Shown here in pieces: positions 32,205 to 39,546 of a stretch of 64,000 bases of DNA. Positions within the stretch are counted from its first letter, which is position 1; each line of letters begins with the position of its first letter. The stretch is from Chitinophagaceae bacterium (lineage in GTDB: Bacteria; Bacteroidota; Bacteroidia; Chitinophagales; Chitinophagaceae). The notes beneath the pieces are model-generated. The model was not told the origin of the DNA. It made no database searches and saw only the letters and a program-made list of their open reading frames with translations. Where the stretch lies: positions 62,001 through 126,000 of the forward strand of contig CANGIY010000008.1 of the NCBI GenBank assembly GCA_947454235.1, read 5' to 3'. A program made the translations under genes and the position numbers.

Positions 32205-34693
32205 CTGTTGTATCGAATAATTGATTGAAAATTTGAAGCTAGAAAACGTAAAGCTTTGAGTTTTGCATGTTTTCTAAACCATTCTTTGTTTCCAAATAAT
32301 ACTAACTTAAACCTTGCTCTTGTTAGTGCTACATTCAAACGATTTGGACTGTTAAAATGTGCATCTTTAGTAAACTTAGTAAAACTCAATAAAACTAAAT
32401 CTGCTTCCTGCCCTTGAAATTTATCGACGGTATAAAGGAAAATATCTGTATTGTCTTTATGAAACTTAGAAAAATTATTTTGGGTAGTTATTTTTTTAAT
32501 TCGCTTTCTCAATTCAACTTCTTGATTTAAATAAAACGTCAAAATAGCAACTTCATAGTGTTCCCCGTTTGATTTCGGATTGTCTTTTGCCCAAGCTAAA
32601 AACTTCCTCAGTTCGCTTTCGATATCGTTGACTTCAGTAGGGTTTATAATTTTGCTACCAGGTTCATTTCCAGTTTTGTCGTTGTTAGTTACCCACTTTA
32701 CTGGCGGCTCATTTAATGCGTAATTCCAATCACGATTTTCTTTAACCGTATTTGCCGACAACAAATTATTTTCGTAGAAGTTCTCCTTTGAAGTTTTTGC
32801 TATTTCGGGGTCCATACGATGCTGATAGGTCAAAGAGACGAAACGACTTTCCTTGTAATAATCATTAAAGCCATGGCTAATAACCCTTTCATTTCTTTGC
32901 ATTTCCCCTCTACCCACTCCATTTTGCAACAATTCTAGAATAGAAGGAAAAACAAGCCTTTTTATTTGATGAATGGTTTCTCTAATTTCTATTGGAATTA
33001 AGTACTCAAGCTCTTGATCGATGTTTTTAAATTCACCTTCAGCTTTGCGGAAACTAAAACTTTGATTTAAACGGCTTGAAACCATTTCGGACCATTCATC
33101 GTTCTTGCTTGAAAACTCCGGCAGTTCTCTTTTGTGAATGTATTTTTGTTTGAATTGAAAATCTAAATCTCGTTTGAAACTTCCATTTATAACTATTGAT
33201 TTTACGAAAAGATTTCTTGAAAGGAACTCTTTTACTTTTCGCGAATTCATACAAACCAAAATATCAGCACCGTTAATTTCAAATATTTGACTGTCATCAA
33301 CACTATTGTCAACTTTTGAAATTTGAAGTTCTGGATATTCAGCCTTGAGTAATTTAATTTCTGCATTGATGTCCACTTCAGTAAAAAACACTTTCAAGCA
33401 ATCGAAAAAACGTTTGTCATTCAATTTTATTTTTAGTTCGAACTGTCTCACAATTGATGCACGTAAGTCCATCTTTTTAAATATACTTGAAATATTTTCC
33501 GAAACATAATCATTTTCCACATAAGGAGAAAGTTGCTTTACATCTCCAACTAAAATCCATTTTTTAGCATGCAGTGCAGGAACGATAAAATCTGAAAACG
33601 TCAATTTTGACGCTTCGTCAACGATCAAAACATCAAAATTTGCTATTTGTTTATTGTTTTTGATATCTGGATGTTGCAAAACCCCAATCGTTGTTCCTGC
33701 AACAAGATTTGCAGATTCAAGAATGACTTTTTCAATTGGATCGTATTCAGTATTTGATCTAATGTTTTCTAGTAAGAATTTCTGACTTTCAAGTTTACAA
33801 TTCTTTTCCAAAAATTTTTCAATATCAACTTTATAAGTGCTAACAAGGTTTCGAAGCAAATAAGGTCGAACACTTTCTTTTACAGGTTGTACAACACGAC
33901 TTATTCGAACTGGAATAATCTCTGTATCGCAGACATTTTTATACTTCCCTTTTATTCGCTCAATTACATTATCAATAGCTGCGTGTGTAGCTGAACACAA
34001 TAACACACGCTGGCCTCTAGCGGCAAACTGCATTATCAATTCTATTATTGTTGTAGTTTTCCCAGACCCAGGGGGGCCTTCCATAAACGCAAAGTCATTT
34101 GTTTGTAGCGAAAGCGATACGAATTCTCGCTGCTCATCAACTCCATCTTTTGATACGTCGGTTAATATTTTCCATTGAATTTCTTCTCTAAATTTTGTTT
34201 GTTCCCAAAATTCATTGTTGGGCGACCCAAATAAGTTCAGCAATGGCTCATGCTCTTTCAATGGCTTTTTTCGAAGGTTATCAAGGGCTTGCTTTTGTTT
34301 TATTAGCTGAAATGTGTCGGGCTGTAAGTAAATTATATTTCCCTCAATTTCTTTTGAAAGAACCACATAATTGTCATCAGCATTTTGATCTATTACTTGG
34401 ATTGAACCTATTTTAAAATCTTTGTTCTGGTCAAAGACGCTTCTTGTATTTTCATTAAATAAAACTTCAATTGCCTTTTCTTCCCGTTTATTATTTGCTA
34501 CCTCGGGGCTGTATCTTATAATATTTTTTCCACTTTCATTTACTACAGTGCTTTTTTTCACTTTAACAAATAAAGTTTCTCGCTCGAGAAATTTTATCGC
34601 TTTACCAATAAAATCCGTATATCGACGAATGTCGTAATCTGCATTTTGAAGAACATTACTGTCAACTTCTGTATTTAAACGATAAAGATTCAT
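32201..34693 (-). CDS. SF1 helicase, Upf1/DNA2-like (COG1112 type), putative defence ATPase
   Basis: 830 residues. Motifs: I GPPGSGKTT (206-214), II VDEAS (358-362), III GDVKQLSP (383-390), IV YQHRMDP (623-629), V VDKFQGQE (756-763) and VI VALTRAR (788-794). This order and wording define SF1B Upf1-like helicases. About 230 residues lie between motifs III and IV, an insertion that may hold a 1B/1C-type or nucleic-acid-binding domain. The 200-residue N-terminus has no recognised fold. It is the first gene of the operon with the unknown protein and the PLD nuclease. The gene is AT-rich relative to its neighbours, fitting an acquired module. Confidence 0.9.
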   Translation of the reverse strand: MNLYRLNTEVDSNVLQNADYDIRRYTDFIGKAIKFLERETLFVKVKKSTVVNESGKNIIRYSPEVANNKREEKAIEVLFNENTRSVFDQNKDFKIGSIQVIDQNADDNYVVLSKEIEGNIIYLQPDTFQLIKQKQALDNLRKKPLKEHEPLLNLFGSPNNEFWEQTKFREEIQWKILTDVSKDGVDEQREFVSLSLQTNDFAFMEGPPGSGKTTTIIELIMQFAARGQRVLLCSATHAAIDNVIERIKGKYKNVCDTEIIPVRISRVVQPVKESVRPYLLRNLVSTYKVDIEKFLEKNCKLESQKFLLENIRSNTEYDPIEKVILESANLVAGTTIGVLQHPDIKNNKQIANFDVLIVDEASKLTFSDFIVPALHAKKWILVGDVKQLSPYVENDYVSENISSIFKKMDLRASIVRQFELKIKLNDKRFFDCLKVFFTEVDINAEIKLLKAEYPELQISKVDNSVDDSQIFEINGADILVCMNSRKVKEFLSRNLFVKSIVINGSFKRDLDFQFKQKYIHKRELPEFSSKNDEWSEMVSSRLNQSFSFRKAEGEFKNIDQELEYLIPIEIRETIHQIKRLVFPSILELLQNGVGRGEMQRNERVISHGFNDYYKESRFVSLTYQHRMDPEIAKTSKENFYENNLLSANTVKENRDWNYALNEPPVKWVTNNDKTGNEPGSKIINPTEVNDIESELRKFLAWAKDNPKSNGEHYEVAILTFYLNQEVELRKRIKKITTQNNFSKFHKDNTDIFLYTVDKFQGQEADLVLLSFTKFTKDAHFNSPNRLNVALTRARFKLVLFGNKEWFRKHAKLKALRFLASNFQSIIRYNR

Positions 34694-34728
34694 TTAGTCT
34701 GTTTCTAATATTTCCACGAAGTTTCTGC

Positions 34729-34777
34729 TAAATATATTAATTTCTAAAAACACTAAGTCAATTGACAGCAATTGACA
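34729..34777 (-). promoter_or_regulatory. promoter with tandem operator-like repeats upstream of the helicase-PLD operon
   Basis: On the minus strand a near -7 box TATATTTA (34736-34729) lies 35 bases before the helicase ATG, with a TTG 22 bases further up. CAATTGACA occurs twice at 10-bp period (34759-34767 and 34769-34777, plus-strand reading), and the first copy is part of a perfect palindrome GTCAATTGAC (34757-34766). The repeats overlap the -33 position, so a bound protein would block transcription (inference). Confidence 0.5.
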
Positions 34778-34796
34778 TTCAGAATACTACAACATG

Positions 34797-34859
34797 TTAG
34801 CCTATCAAAAATAACCAAAAAGCCATAAGAATTAAACTTACAACCAAAATAAATTTCAT
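34797..34859 (-). CDS. possible 20-residue hydrophobic peptide (type I toxin-like or leader peptide)
   Basis: An ATG-initiated frame upstream of the helicase promoter, same strand, encodes a 20-residue peptide. It begins Met-Lys and then is almost wholly hydrophobic (FILVVSLILMAFWLFLIG), one membrane helix. It resembles in style the short toxins of type I toxin-antitoxin pairs such as Ibs. No ribosome-binding site or antisense promoter is evident, and a frame this short could arise by chance in AT-rich DNA. Confidence 0.3.
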   Translation of the reverse strand: MKFILVVSLILMAFWLFLIG

Positions 34860-34880
34860 TGTTATATTTCTCAGAATTAG

Positions 34881-34995
34881 GCAGAGCGGGAGCGAGATAT
34901 ATTACAGAGCGGGTCTGAGAGCGGGAGCTAATTGGGAGCGGGAAAGGGAAAGAGAGCGAGGGATTTTATCAGAGTGGGTCTGTGAGCGGGAGCGA
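34881..34995 (+). repeat. purine-rich GAGCGGG repeat tract
   Basis: At least five GAGCGGG or GAGTGGG words occur within 115 bases. A longer unit of the form CAGAGYGGGTCTGnGAGCGGGAGC occurs twice about 67 bases apart (from about 34905 and 34970). A related single copy is at 29560-29580. This tract fills most of the gene-free stretch between the helicase operon promoter and the DUF1801 gene. Confidence 0.6.
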
Positions 34996-35027
34996 GTTTT
35001 TTTACTACCCCAGCCCAACACCATAAC
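34971..35027 (+). repeat. right direct repeat bounding the accessory operon
   Basis: AGAGTGGGTCTGTGAGCGGG, a T-rich stretch, then ACCCCAGCCCAACACCATAACC. It aligns to 29560-29612 in the same orientation. Its right part is the 3' end of the DUF1801 gene. Confidence 0.7.
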
Positions 35028-35448
35028 CAACAGCCTCCATCAAAACATCGAGATTGATATCTTTGAGGGATTTGAACTTGATGCAGTAGCCGGTTATTTT
35101 GGCTTTACCTATGCGGGTGCCGTAGGTTTGGGGTAGATAGTTTTTATCGGGAATACCCATTATGTACACTGATATGCCGGTGGTGTTGGCACTGAGCCCT
35201 ATTCTGTAAAATTCACGGCTGGTGCCGTTGGCGTAGTTGATGGTGTATGAGCCATAGCCGATATTAGGATTGGTCACCACCTTTCCTGTTTCGTCTTTTC
35301 CATCAAGGAACCACATCTTGCAGCCGGGTGATGCTTGTAGCATCAATTCATGTAGTTGTTGCAATTCAATGCGTTTTGCTTCGGTTTGAGAAACAATATA
35401 ATCTGCTATCTGGCTTTCGATGTTCATGGAGTGTAGCTTTTTGAACAT
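35005..35448 (-). CDS. DUF1801 (YdhG-like) domain protein
   Basis: 147 residues. Pattern of the DUF1801/YdhG fold: IESQIADYIVSQTEAKRIEL near the N-terminus, SPGCKMWFLDGK in the place of the family's 'ee-i-yg-P-f' region, RIGLSANTTGISVYIMG and the C-terminal KAKITGYCIKFKSLKDINLD. Some relatives are called intracellular iron chaperone frataxin-like, but function is not established. The start may be the ATG at 35427, seven codons in. Its last eight codons recur as a relic at the left boundary of the neighbouring accessory operon. Confidence 0.75.
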   Translation of the reverse strand: MFKKLHSMNIESQIADYIVSQTEAKRIELQQLHELMLQASPGCKMWFLDGKDETGKVVTNPNIGYGSYTINYANGTSREFYRIGLSANTTGISVYIMGIPDKNYLPQTYGTRIGKAKITGYCIKFKSLKDINLDVLMEAVGYGVGLG

Positions 35449-35522
35449 TGAAGGTAAGGGAAAAACACTGAGAAGGTCAATCAGGCAACCTGAGCATTAA
35501 AGAAAAAACCCCAAATCCTACC

Positions 35523-36746
35523 CTATCTTCTCACCTCAAAAACTCCATGCAACACTTCAAAGCCCGGGCTGGATAATACAAGGATGTAAATACCGTTGGG
35601 GAGGTTTTCAGTGGAAATATGTTGTGTCGTTGAGATTGATTCGGATAAAATAATGGTGCCCGTCATAGAGATCACTTGAATGGTTGCATTAGGAAATGCT
35701 GGAGCTTCAATGCCTAACTTATTGGTGCATGGGTTGGGACTCAAGCGCAATTGTAAAGGATTATTTGAGACTATTGCAGCAGAAGTGGTACCGCAAAGGC
35801 TGCAGTTCTTGATAACTGTTATGGCAGTATCGCTGGCACTTTTAGTCTCGAAATACGCCCCTGCTGTGCATGATGATTTTAAAGTATAGTCGAGCCAAGG
35901 TATTAAATAGCTATCTATAATAGCATGTTGAGTTGCCATGCTTATGGAAGGAGCAGGTGTGCAGCTTGACTCTCCAAAATTACATGCCAGATTTGTTTCC
36001 GCCATCTGGCAGTGGCTTGCACCCTTTATGCCAATATAATGTTTGCAAGCTGAGGTCAGCGCGTTATACATCGGTTGCTGGTTGGTTGTGGGTGGCGATA
36101 TACAGTCGTTCAATCCCGCAAAAACAAGTGCCGGAATACTGATGGACGCAGCAGCTCCTATTGCGGTTGGGCTTGTCTCAGCGGCAGCAAATGTCACCAT
36201 CGATTTGATGGAAGCATCGTAAGAAGCCGCCAAAAATGAAGCTCCTCCGCCCATACTGTGCCCCATCACACAATTCATACTATCAACTTTATTGTACAGT
36301 GGCGATGTTGATGATGCACCCAAATCACGCACCTTTTTTAGTACAAAGGCAAGGTCTTTACCAAATTCACTATGGCTGGGCGACAGCGAACCTTCGGTAG
36401 TCGGAAAGGCAATAATGTACCCATTTGCCACCACTGCATTTCTGATATTAAAATAGGCATCGAACGTCATAAAGAAACCATGCCCGAAACTAATAGCCGG
36501 TACTTTTGAAGTGATACCACTCGCAAACGCCACATTATCTCCGGCAACATCGGCAGGGTAATAAATTTCAGCAGGCACCAAACGATTGCTACGGCTGCTA
36601 TCAATAAAAGTGGCATTGATATGCCCAATTTGATATGACTGCCCCATTACGCCATTCGCCAAGAATACCAAAACAAGTAAAAACCAACTACCTCGCTGAA
36701 TGAGAATTGCTATTTTGTTTAAAATTTTAGTCAAAAATATAAACAA
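35523..36746 (-). CDS. secreted alpha/beta hydrolase, PETase/cutinase-like, with T9SS sorting domain
   Basis: 407 residues. Signal-anchor region to about residue 35 (WFLLVLVFLANGVMGQ), then an alpha/beta hydrolase. Nucleophile elbow GHSMGGG (Ser164), acid in ALVFAGLNDCISPP (Asp214), base in GIKGASHC (His245), with oxyanion-region FGHGFFMTF. The order and wording resemble polyester hydrolases (IsPETase: GWSMGGG, FACENDSIAP, NGGSH). A type A T9SS sorting domain follows from LSPNPCTNKLGIEA to VFEVRR. The enzyme should be surface-exposed or released. The true substrate may be a natural polyester, lipid or other ester. No ATG starts the signal; TTG 36746 or 36734 are candidates and a TATTTTTG box overlaps this point. 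Confidence 0.8.
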   Translation of the reverse strand: MFIFLTKILNKIAILIQRGSWFLLVLVFLANGVMGQSYQIGHINATFIDSSRSNRLVPAEIYYPADVAGDNVAFASGITSKVPAISFGHGFFMTFDAYFNIRNAVVANGYIIAFPTTEGSLSPSHSEFGKDLAFVLKKVRDLGASSTSPLYNKVDSMNCVMGHSMGGGASFLAASYDASIKSMVTFAAAETSPTAIGAAASISIPALVFAGLNDCISPPTTNQQPMYNALTSACKHYIGIKGASHCQMAETNLACNFGESSCTPAPSISMATQHAIIDSYLIPWLDYTLKSSCTAGAYFETKSASDTAITVIKNCSLCGTTSAAIVSNNPLQLRLSPNPCTNKLGIEAPAFPNATIQVISMTGTIILSESISTTQHISTENLPNGIYILVLSSPGFEVLHGVFEVRR

Positions 36747-36893
36747 AACTCATTTACTGCTATGAGAAAAAACAAATTGGTTATTGACAAGTCACGAGAA
36801 AAATTCAATTGAACAGCCCCAAGGTTCAAAAGTGGACTTACAAACGAATTGAACTATATAAAAGGTATGATCTGTAATTAATGAATTACGCCC

Positions 36894-37487
36894 CTACTCC
36901 CTCATCAACACTCTATGTATCGCAAGCACTTGGGGTATTACTGCGTGCTCACCGTCGTTGATGATGACAAAATCGCAAAGGCTCATTTTTTCGGCATCGG
37001 GCATTTGTTTGGCTATGATGGCTTCTACTTTTTCGCGGGGCTGGTTGTTGCGCAGCATGGCGCGCTGTATACGTTCTTCCTGGTCAGCAGTTACACCTAT
37101 TACTTTGTCCATCTGCTTGTTGCTGCCGGTCTCAAAAAGTATGGCTGCTTCTTTAATAATGTAGGGGTCGTTTTTGTGGGCTTCCATCCAGTCAATGCCA
37201 TACTGAATGGTGGCAGGGTGTACAAGCTTATTGAACGCTTCTAGCTTTGCAGCATCTTTAAAAATAACGCCCGATATATACCCACGGTTGAGTTTTCCAT
37301 TTACAAAGGCATCATTACCTATGATGTCTATCACTCCCTTGTGGATGGCGGGGTCCGTTTCCATCAGCATTTTAGCAGTTTCATCGGCATTGAAAACAGG
37401 AACACCCATGGCAGCAAATACGCGACCAACAATGGTTTTCCCTGCCCCTATACCGCCTGTGAGTCCTACCTTTAACAATAATGGCAC
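36894..37487 (-). CDS. coaE: dephospho-CoA kinase
   Basis: About 197 residues, the usual size. CoaE phosphorylates the 3'-OH of dephospho-CoA, the last step of coenzyme A synthesis. P-loop GLTGGIGAGKT at the N-terminus, then VFNADETAKML (substrate Asp), HPATIQYGIDWM, and LFETGSNKQMDKVI and QEERIQRAMLRN further on. The start is GTG at 37487 (or TTG 37478), because longer frames cross the terminator hairpin at 37503-37528. It is last in the block nusB-DUF1573-yajC-coaE. Confidence 0.92.
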   Translation of the reverse strand: MPLLLKVGLTGGIGAGKTIVGRVFAAMGVPVFNADETAKMLMETDPAIHKGVIDIIGNDAFVNGKLNRGYISGVIFKDAAKLEAFNKLVHPATIQYGIDWMEAHKNDPYIIKEAAILFETGSNKQMDKVIGVTADQEERIQRAMLRNNQPREKVEAIIAKQMPDAEKMSLCDFVIINDGEHAVIPQVLAIHRVLMRE

Positions 37488-37494
37488 TTTAGAA

Positions 37495-37528
37495 AATAAG
37501 AAATCAGGTCCGGGTGTCCGGACCTGAT
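37495..37528 (-). terminator. strong hairpin between yajC and coaE (terminator or attenuator)
   Basis: A perfect 11-bp stem ATCAGGTCCGG/CCGGACCTGAT (37503-37513 and 37518-37528) with a 4-nt loop; the minus strand continues TTCTTATTTT. It lies between the yajC stop and the coaE start, so read-through is needed for coaE unless that gene has its own promoter. Confidence 0.7.
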
Positions 37529-37547
37529 GCAAAATTAGTGTTTTTGA

Positions 37548-37904
37548 TTACTTGCTTTCAGTTGCAGGCGCTGCAGCAACGTTGTTCTTTTTGCGATAAG
37601 CAGCAGTCATCTCCATAGAGATAGCACTGCGCTCAAGCTTCAAAGTGTTACCGCGACCAATTTCCACCTGAATAGTACCGTCTTCGTTGGTACGTTGAAT
37701 GGTGCCGTGGATACCTGCAGTTGTGATAACGTAATCACCTGCGCCAATAGCATCAGCGAACAATTTTTGCTCTTTAGCCCTTTTCGATTGTGGCCTTAAA
37801 ACAACGAAATACATAACAGCAATCATACCACCGAAAATCACGAGGTTAAACATCGGATTTGGTCCTGCAGGTGCTGCTTGCAACAGAATGTGATTGAAAC
37901 TCAT
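37548..37904 (-). CDS. yajC: preprotein translocase subunit YajC
   Basis: 118 residues. A single membrane helix (PMFNLVIFGGMIAVMYFVVL) is followed by the hallmark RPQSKRAKEQK and a small beta domain with GDYVITTAGIHGTI and GNTLKLERSAI. YajC associates with SecDF and the Sec translocon in the inner membrane. It lies 21 bases downstream of the DUF1573 gene and is followed by a strong hairpin. Confidence 0.94.
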   Translation of the reverse strand: MSFNHILLQAAPAGPNPMFNLVIFGGMIAVMYFVVLRPQSKRAKEQKLFADAIGAGDYVITTAGIHGTIQRTNEDGTIQVEIGRGNTLKLERSAISMEMTAAYRKKNNVAAAPATESK

Positions 37905-37925
37905 ATTTGTTTGACTTATTAAAAT

Positions 37926-38393
37926 TTACTTTTTAGGTTCTACTTCGCCCTTAATGTACAACATGTGCACACTGCGCAGCGTATTTGTTCTCACAGTAAC
38001 CGATTTTTCGATATGACCAGACTTACCCTGAGAATTGAAAATTACTTTAATTATACCCGACTGACCCGGCTGAACAGGATCTTTAGGGAATTCAGGAACA
38101 GTACAACCGCAACTACCGTAAGCACTGGTAATAATCAACGGCGTTTTGCCCTTGTTTGAAAACCCAAATTCATAGGTTACTTTCTCACCTTCGTGAATCT
38201 TCCCGAAATCATGAAGCGTATCAGTAAACTCCATGGTTGGCTTTCGCGCCGCCGATACTGTATCAACGCCGTTTGCACTCATGGGGTTATTCACCAATGT
38301 TGTTGGAAGCTTACCTTTTTCAGGCGTATTTGTCGTTTTACCGGAATTGCAGGCAACAAAAAACAAACCTGCGAAAATCAGCCATTTGTTCAT
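37926..38393 (-). CDS. DUF1573 lipoprotein
   Basis: 155 residues. Lipoprotein signal (NKWLIFAGLFFVAC, Cys15), a Thr/Lys/Pro linker, then an Ig-like DUF1573 domain: EFTDTLHDFGKIHEGEKV, FSNKGKTPLIITSAYGSCGC with the conserved SCGCT, and SGIIKVIFNSQGKSG. The domain is abundant in Bacteroidota as a periplasmic or surface beta-sandwich with no known activity. It follows nusB by 1 base, so the two are tightly coupled. Confidence 0.9.
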   Translation of the reverse strand: MNKWLIFAGLFFVACNSGKTTNTPEKGKLPTTLVNNPMSANGVDTVSAARKPTMEFTDTLHDFGKIHEGEKVTYEFGFSNKGKTPLIITSAYGSCGCTVPEFPKDPVQPGQSGIIKVIFNSQGKSGHIEKSVTVRTNTLRSVHMLYIKGEVEPKK

Positions 38394-38394
38394 C

Positions 38395-39327
38395 TTACTT
38401 CGAATTTCTGTCTTGTTTTCTAATCAAATTTTCTCTTTCGAGATCCTTCAAAATATTATCAAGTACACCATTCACAAACTGTCCGCTTTGTGGCAGGCTG
38501 TATTGTTTAGCGATGTCAATGTATTCGTTAATAGTTACCTTGGTTGGTATGGTAGGGAAATATAAAAACTCGCAAATTGCCATCCTGAGCAACAGCATAT
38601 CAATCACCGCTACTCGTTCTTTATCCCAATTCACCAACTTAGGTGCAATCAATTCTAAGCAATATTCTTCCCTCTCAATCACCGCTTGCAATAACTCTTC
38701 AGCATATTCTTTCTTATCGGCAGTCAGCAGTCTTGAGAAATCTGTTTTTGCGCGGTTACTGTAGAAATTATCAACCAACATCAAAATGAGGTCTTTATTG
38801 TCTTCCCAGCCCGGCAATTCATCAGCGAAATAACTCATTACATCTTCGCTTTCAAGCATCAGCTTTTCCCAAATGAATTTGACAATCGCCTTATCATCGG
38901 CTGAAGATGAACCTTCGCTAAGTGTATAAAGCTTGTATTCAGAAGTCTCGCTCAATTGCTTGTACAACTTTTTAACCCAGTCTTCATCAAAAAACTTGTC
39001 AAGTTTTTCCTTCCTGACACGTTCAGTCATATCGGTACGGGCAACGAGTTTTTGGACAAATGAATTGTTCGCGATTTTAATGCTTACATTCATATCTTCT
39101 GAAGTCCGTAAGAACTTTGAAGACCTTTTAATATTATCTGATTCGGCATATTGAGCAATGCGAACCGGGTACAAAACTGCAACACAAAACACATTGAGTA
39201 CTTCATCCAGCTTCTCATTGAGCATGTTGGAAGAAAGTCTTTTATTGGTCATTTCAGCCTTTTCAAAGGACGAAAGGGAATAAAGTGTTTGCATCACTTT
39301 TACCCTGATATTTCTACGGCTTATCAT
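38395..39327 (-). CDS. nusB: transcription antitermination factor NusB (long Bacteroidota form)
   Basis: 310 residues. The NusB domain is at the C-terminus (RAKTDFSRLLTADKKEYAEE, then NWDKERVAVIDMLLLRMAIC, PTKVTINEYIDIAKQYS and GQFVNGVLDNIL), preceded by a helical extension of about 150 residues that is normal in this phylum and absent from E. coli NusB (139 residues). NusB with NusE/S10 binds boxA in rRNA leaders and prevents premature termination. It heads the operon with DUF1573 and yajC. The promoter is clear just upstream. Confidence 0.93.
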   Translation of the reverse strand: MISRRNIRVKVMQTLYSLSSFEKAEMTNKRLSSNMLNEKLDEVLNVFCVAVLYPVRIAQYAESDNIKRSSKFLRTSEDMNVSIKIANNSFVQKLVARTDMTERVRKEKLDKFFDEDWVKKLYKQLSETSEYKLYTLSEGSSSADDKAIVKFIWEKLMLESEDVMSYFADELPGWEDNKDLILMLVDNFYSNRAKTDFSRLLTADKKEYAEELLQAVIEREEYCLELIAPKLVNWDKERVAVIDMLLLRMAICEFLYFPTIPTKVTINEYIDIAKQYSLPQSGQFVNGVLDNILKDLERENLIRKQDRNSK

Positions 39328-39356
39328 TTTTTGGTACTACAACCTAAATTGGGGTG

Positions 39357-39385
39357 CAAAGGTATATATTTTTGAAAGGTTTCAA
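39357..39385 (-). promoter_or_regulatory. promoter of the nusB operon
   Basis: On the minus strand TTG (39385-39383), 18-bp spacer, TACCTTTG (39364-39357). This fits the Bacteroidota consensus and gives a leader of about 25 bases. Confidence 0.7.
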
Positions 39386-39546
39386 GGGAGGTATAAACGT
39401 TAAAAAATTTTCACTTTTGCACATTCGGGTGCTCAATTAGCCAAGATATTTTACCAAATATTTGTAAAAATTACGCTCCAATCGTGCATAAATTACAAAC
39501 ACGACTTTGTGCTAATCGGTTATCTTTGCACAAACTTTTTGACGTA

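Noticed and set aside
29705-34693. Assignment of the helicase-PLD operon to DISARM, Hachiman, BREX or Zorya
   Set aside because: No methyltransferase, DrmA/DrmB, HamA, PglZ or ZorAB-like gene is present, and the helicase is SF1 Upf1-like, not SF2. Mokosh is the closest known layout, though not identical.
29560-35027. Insertion sequence or composite transposon bounded by the direct repeats
   Set aside because: There is no transposase or integrase frame and the repeats are direct with no terminal inverted ends.
38233-38764. Plus-strand open frames opposite nusB and the DUF1573 gene
   Set aside because: They are antisense shadows of two well-recognised genes with conserved motifs and a mapped operon structure.
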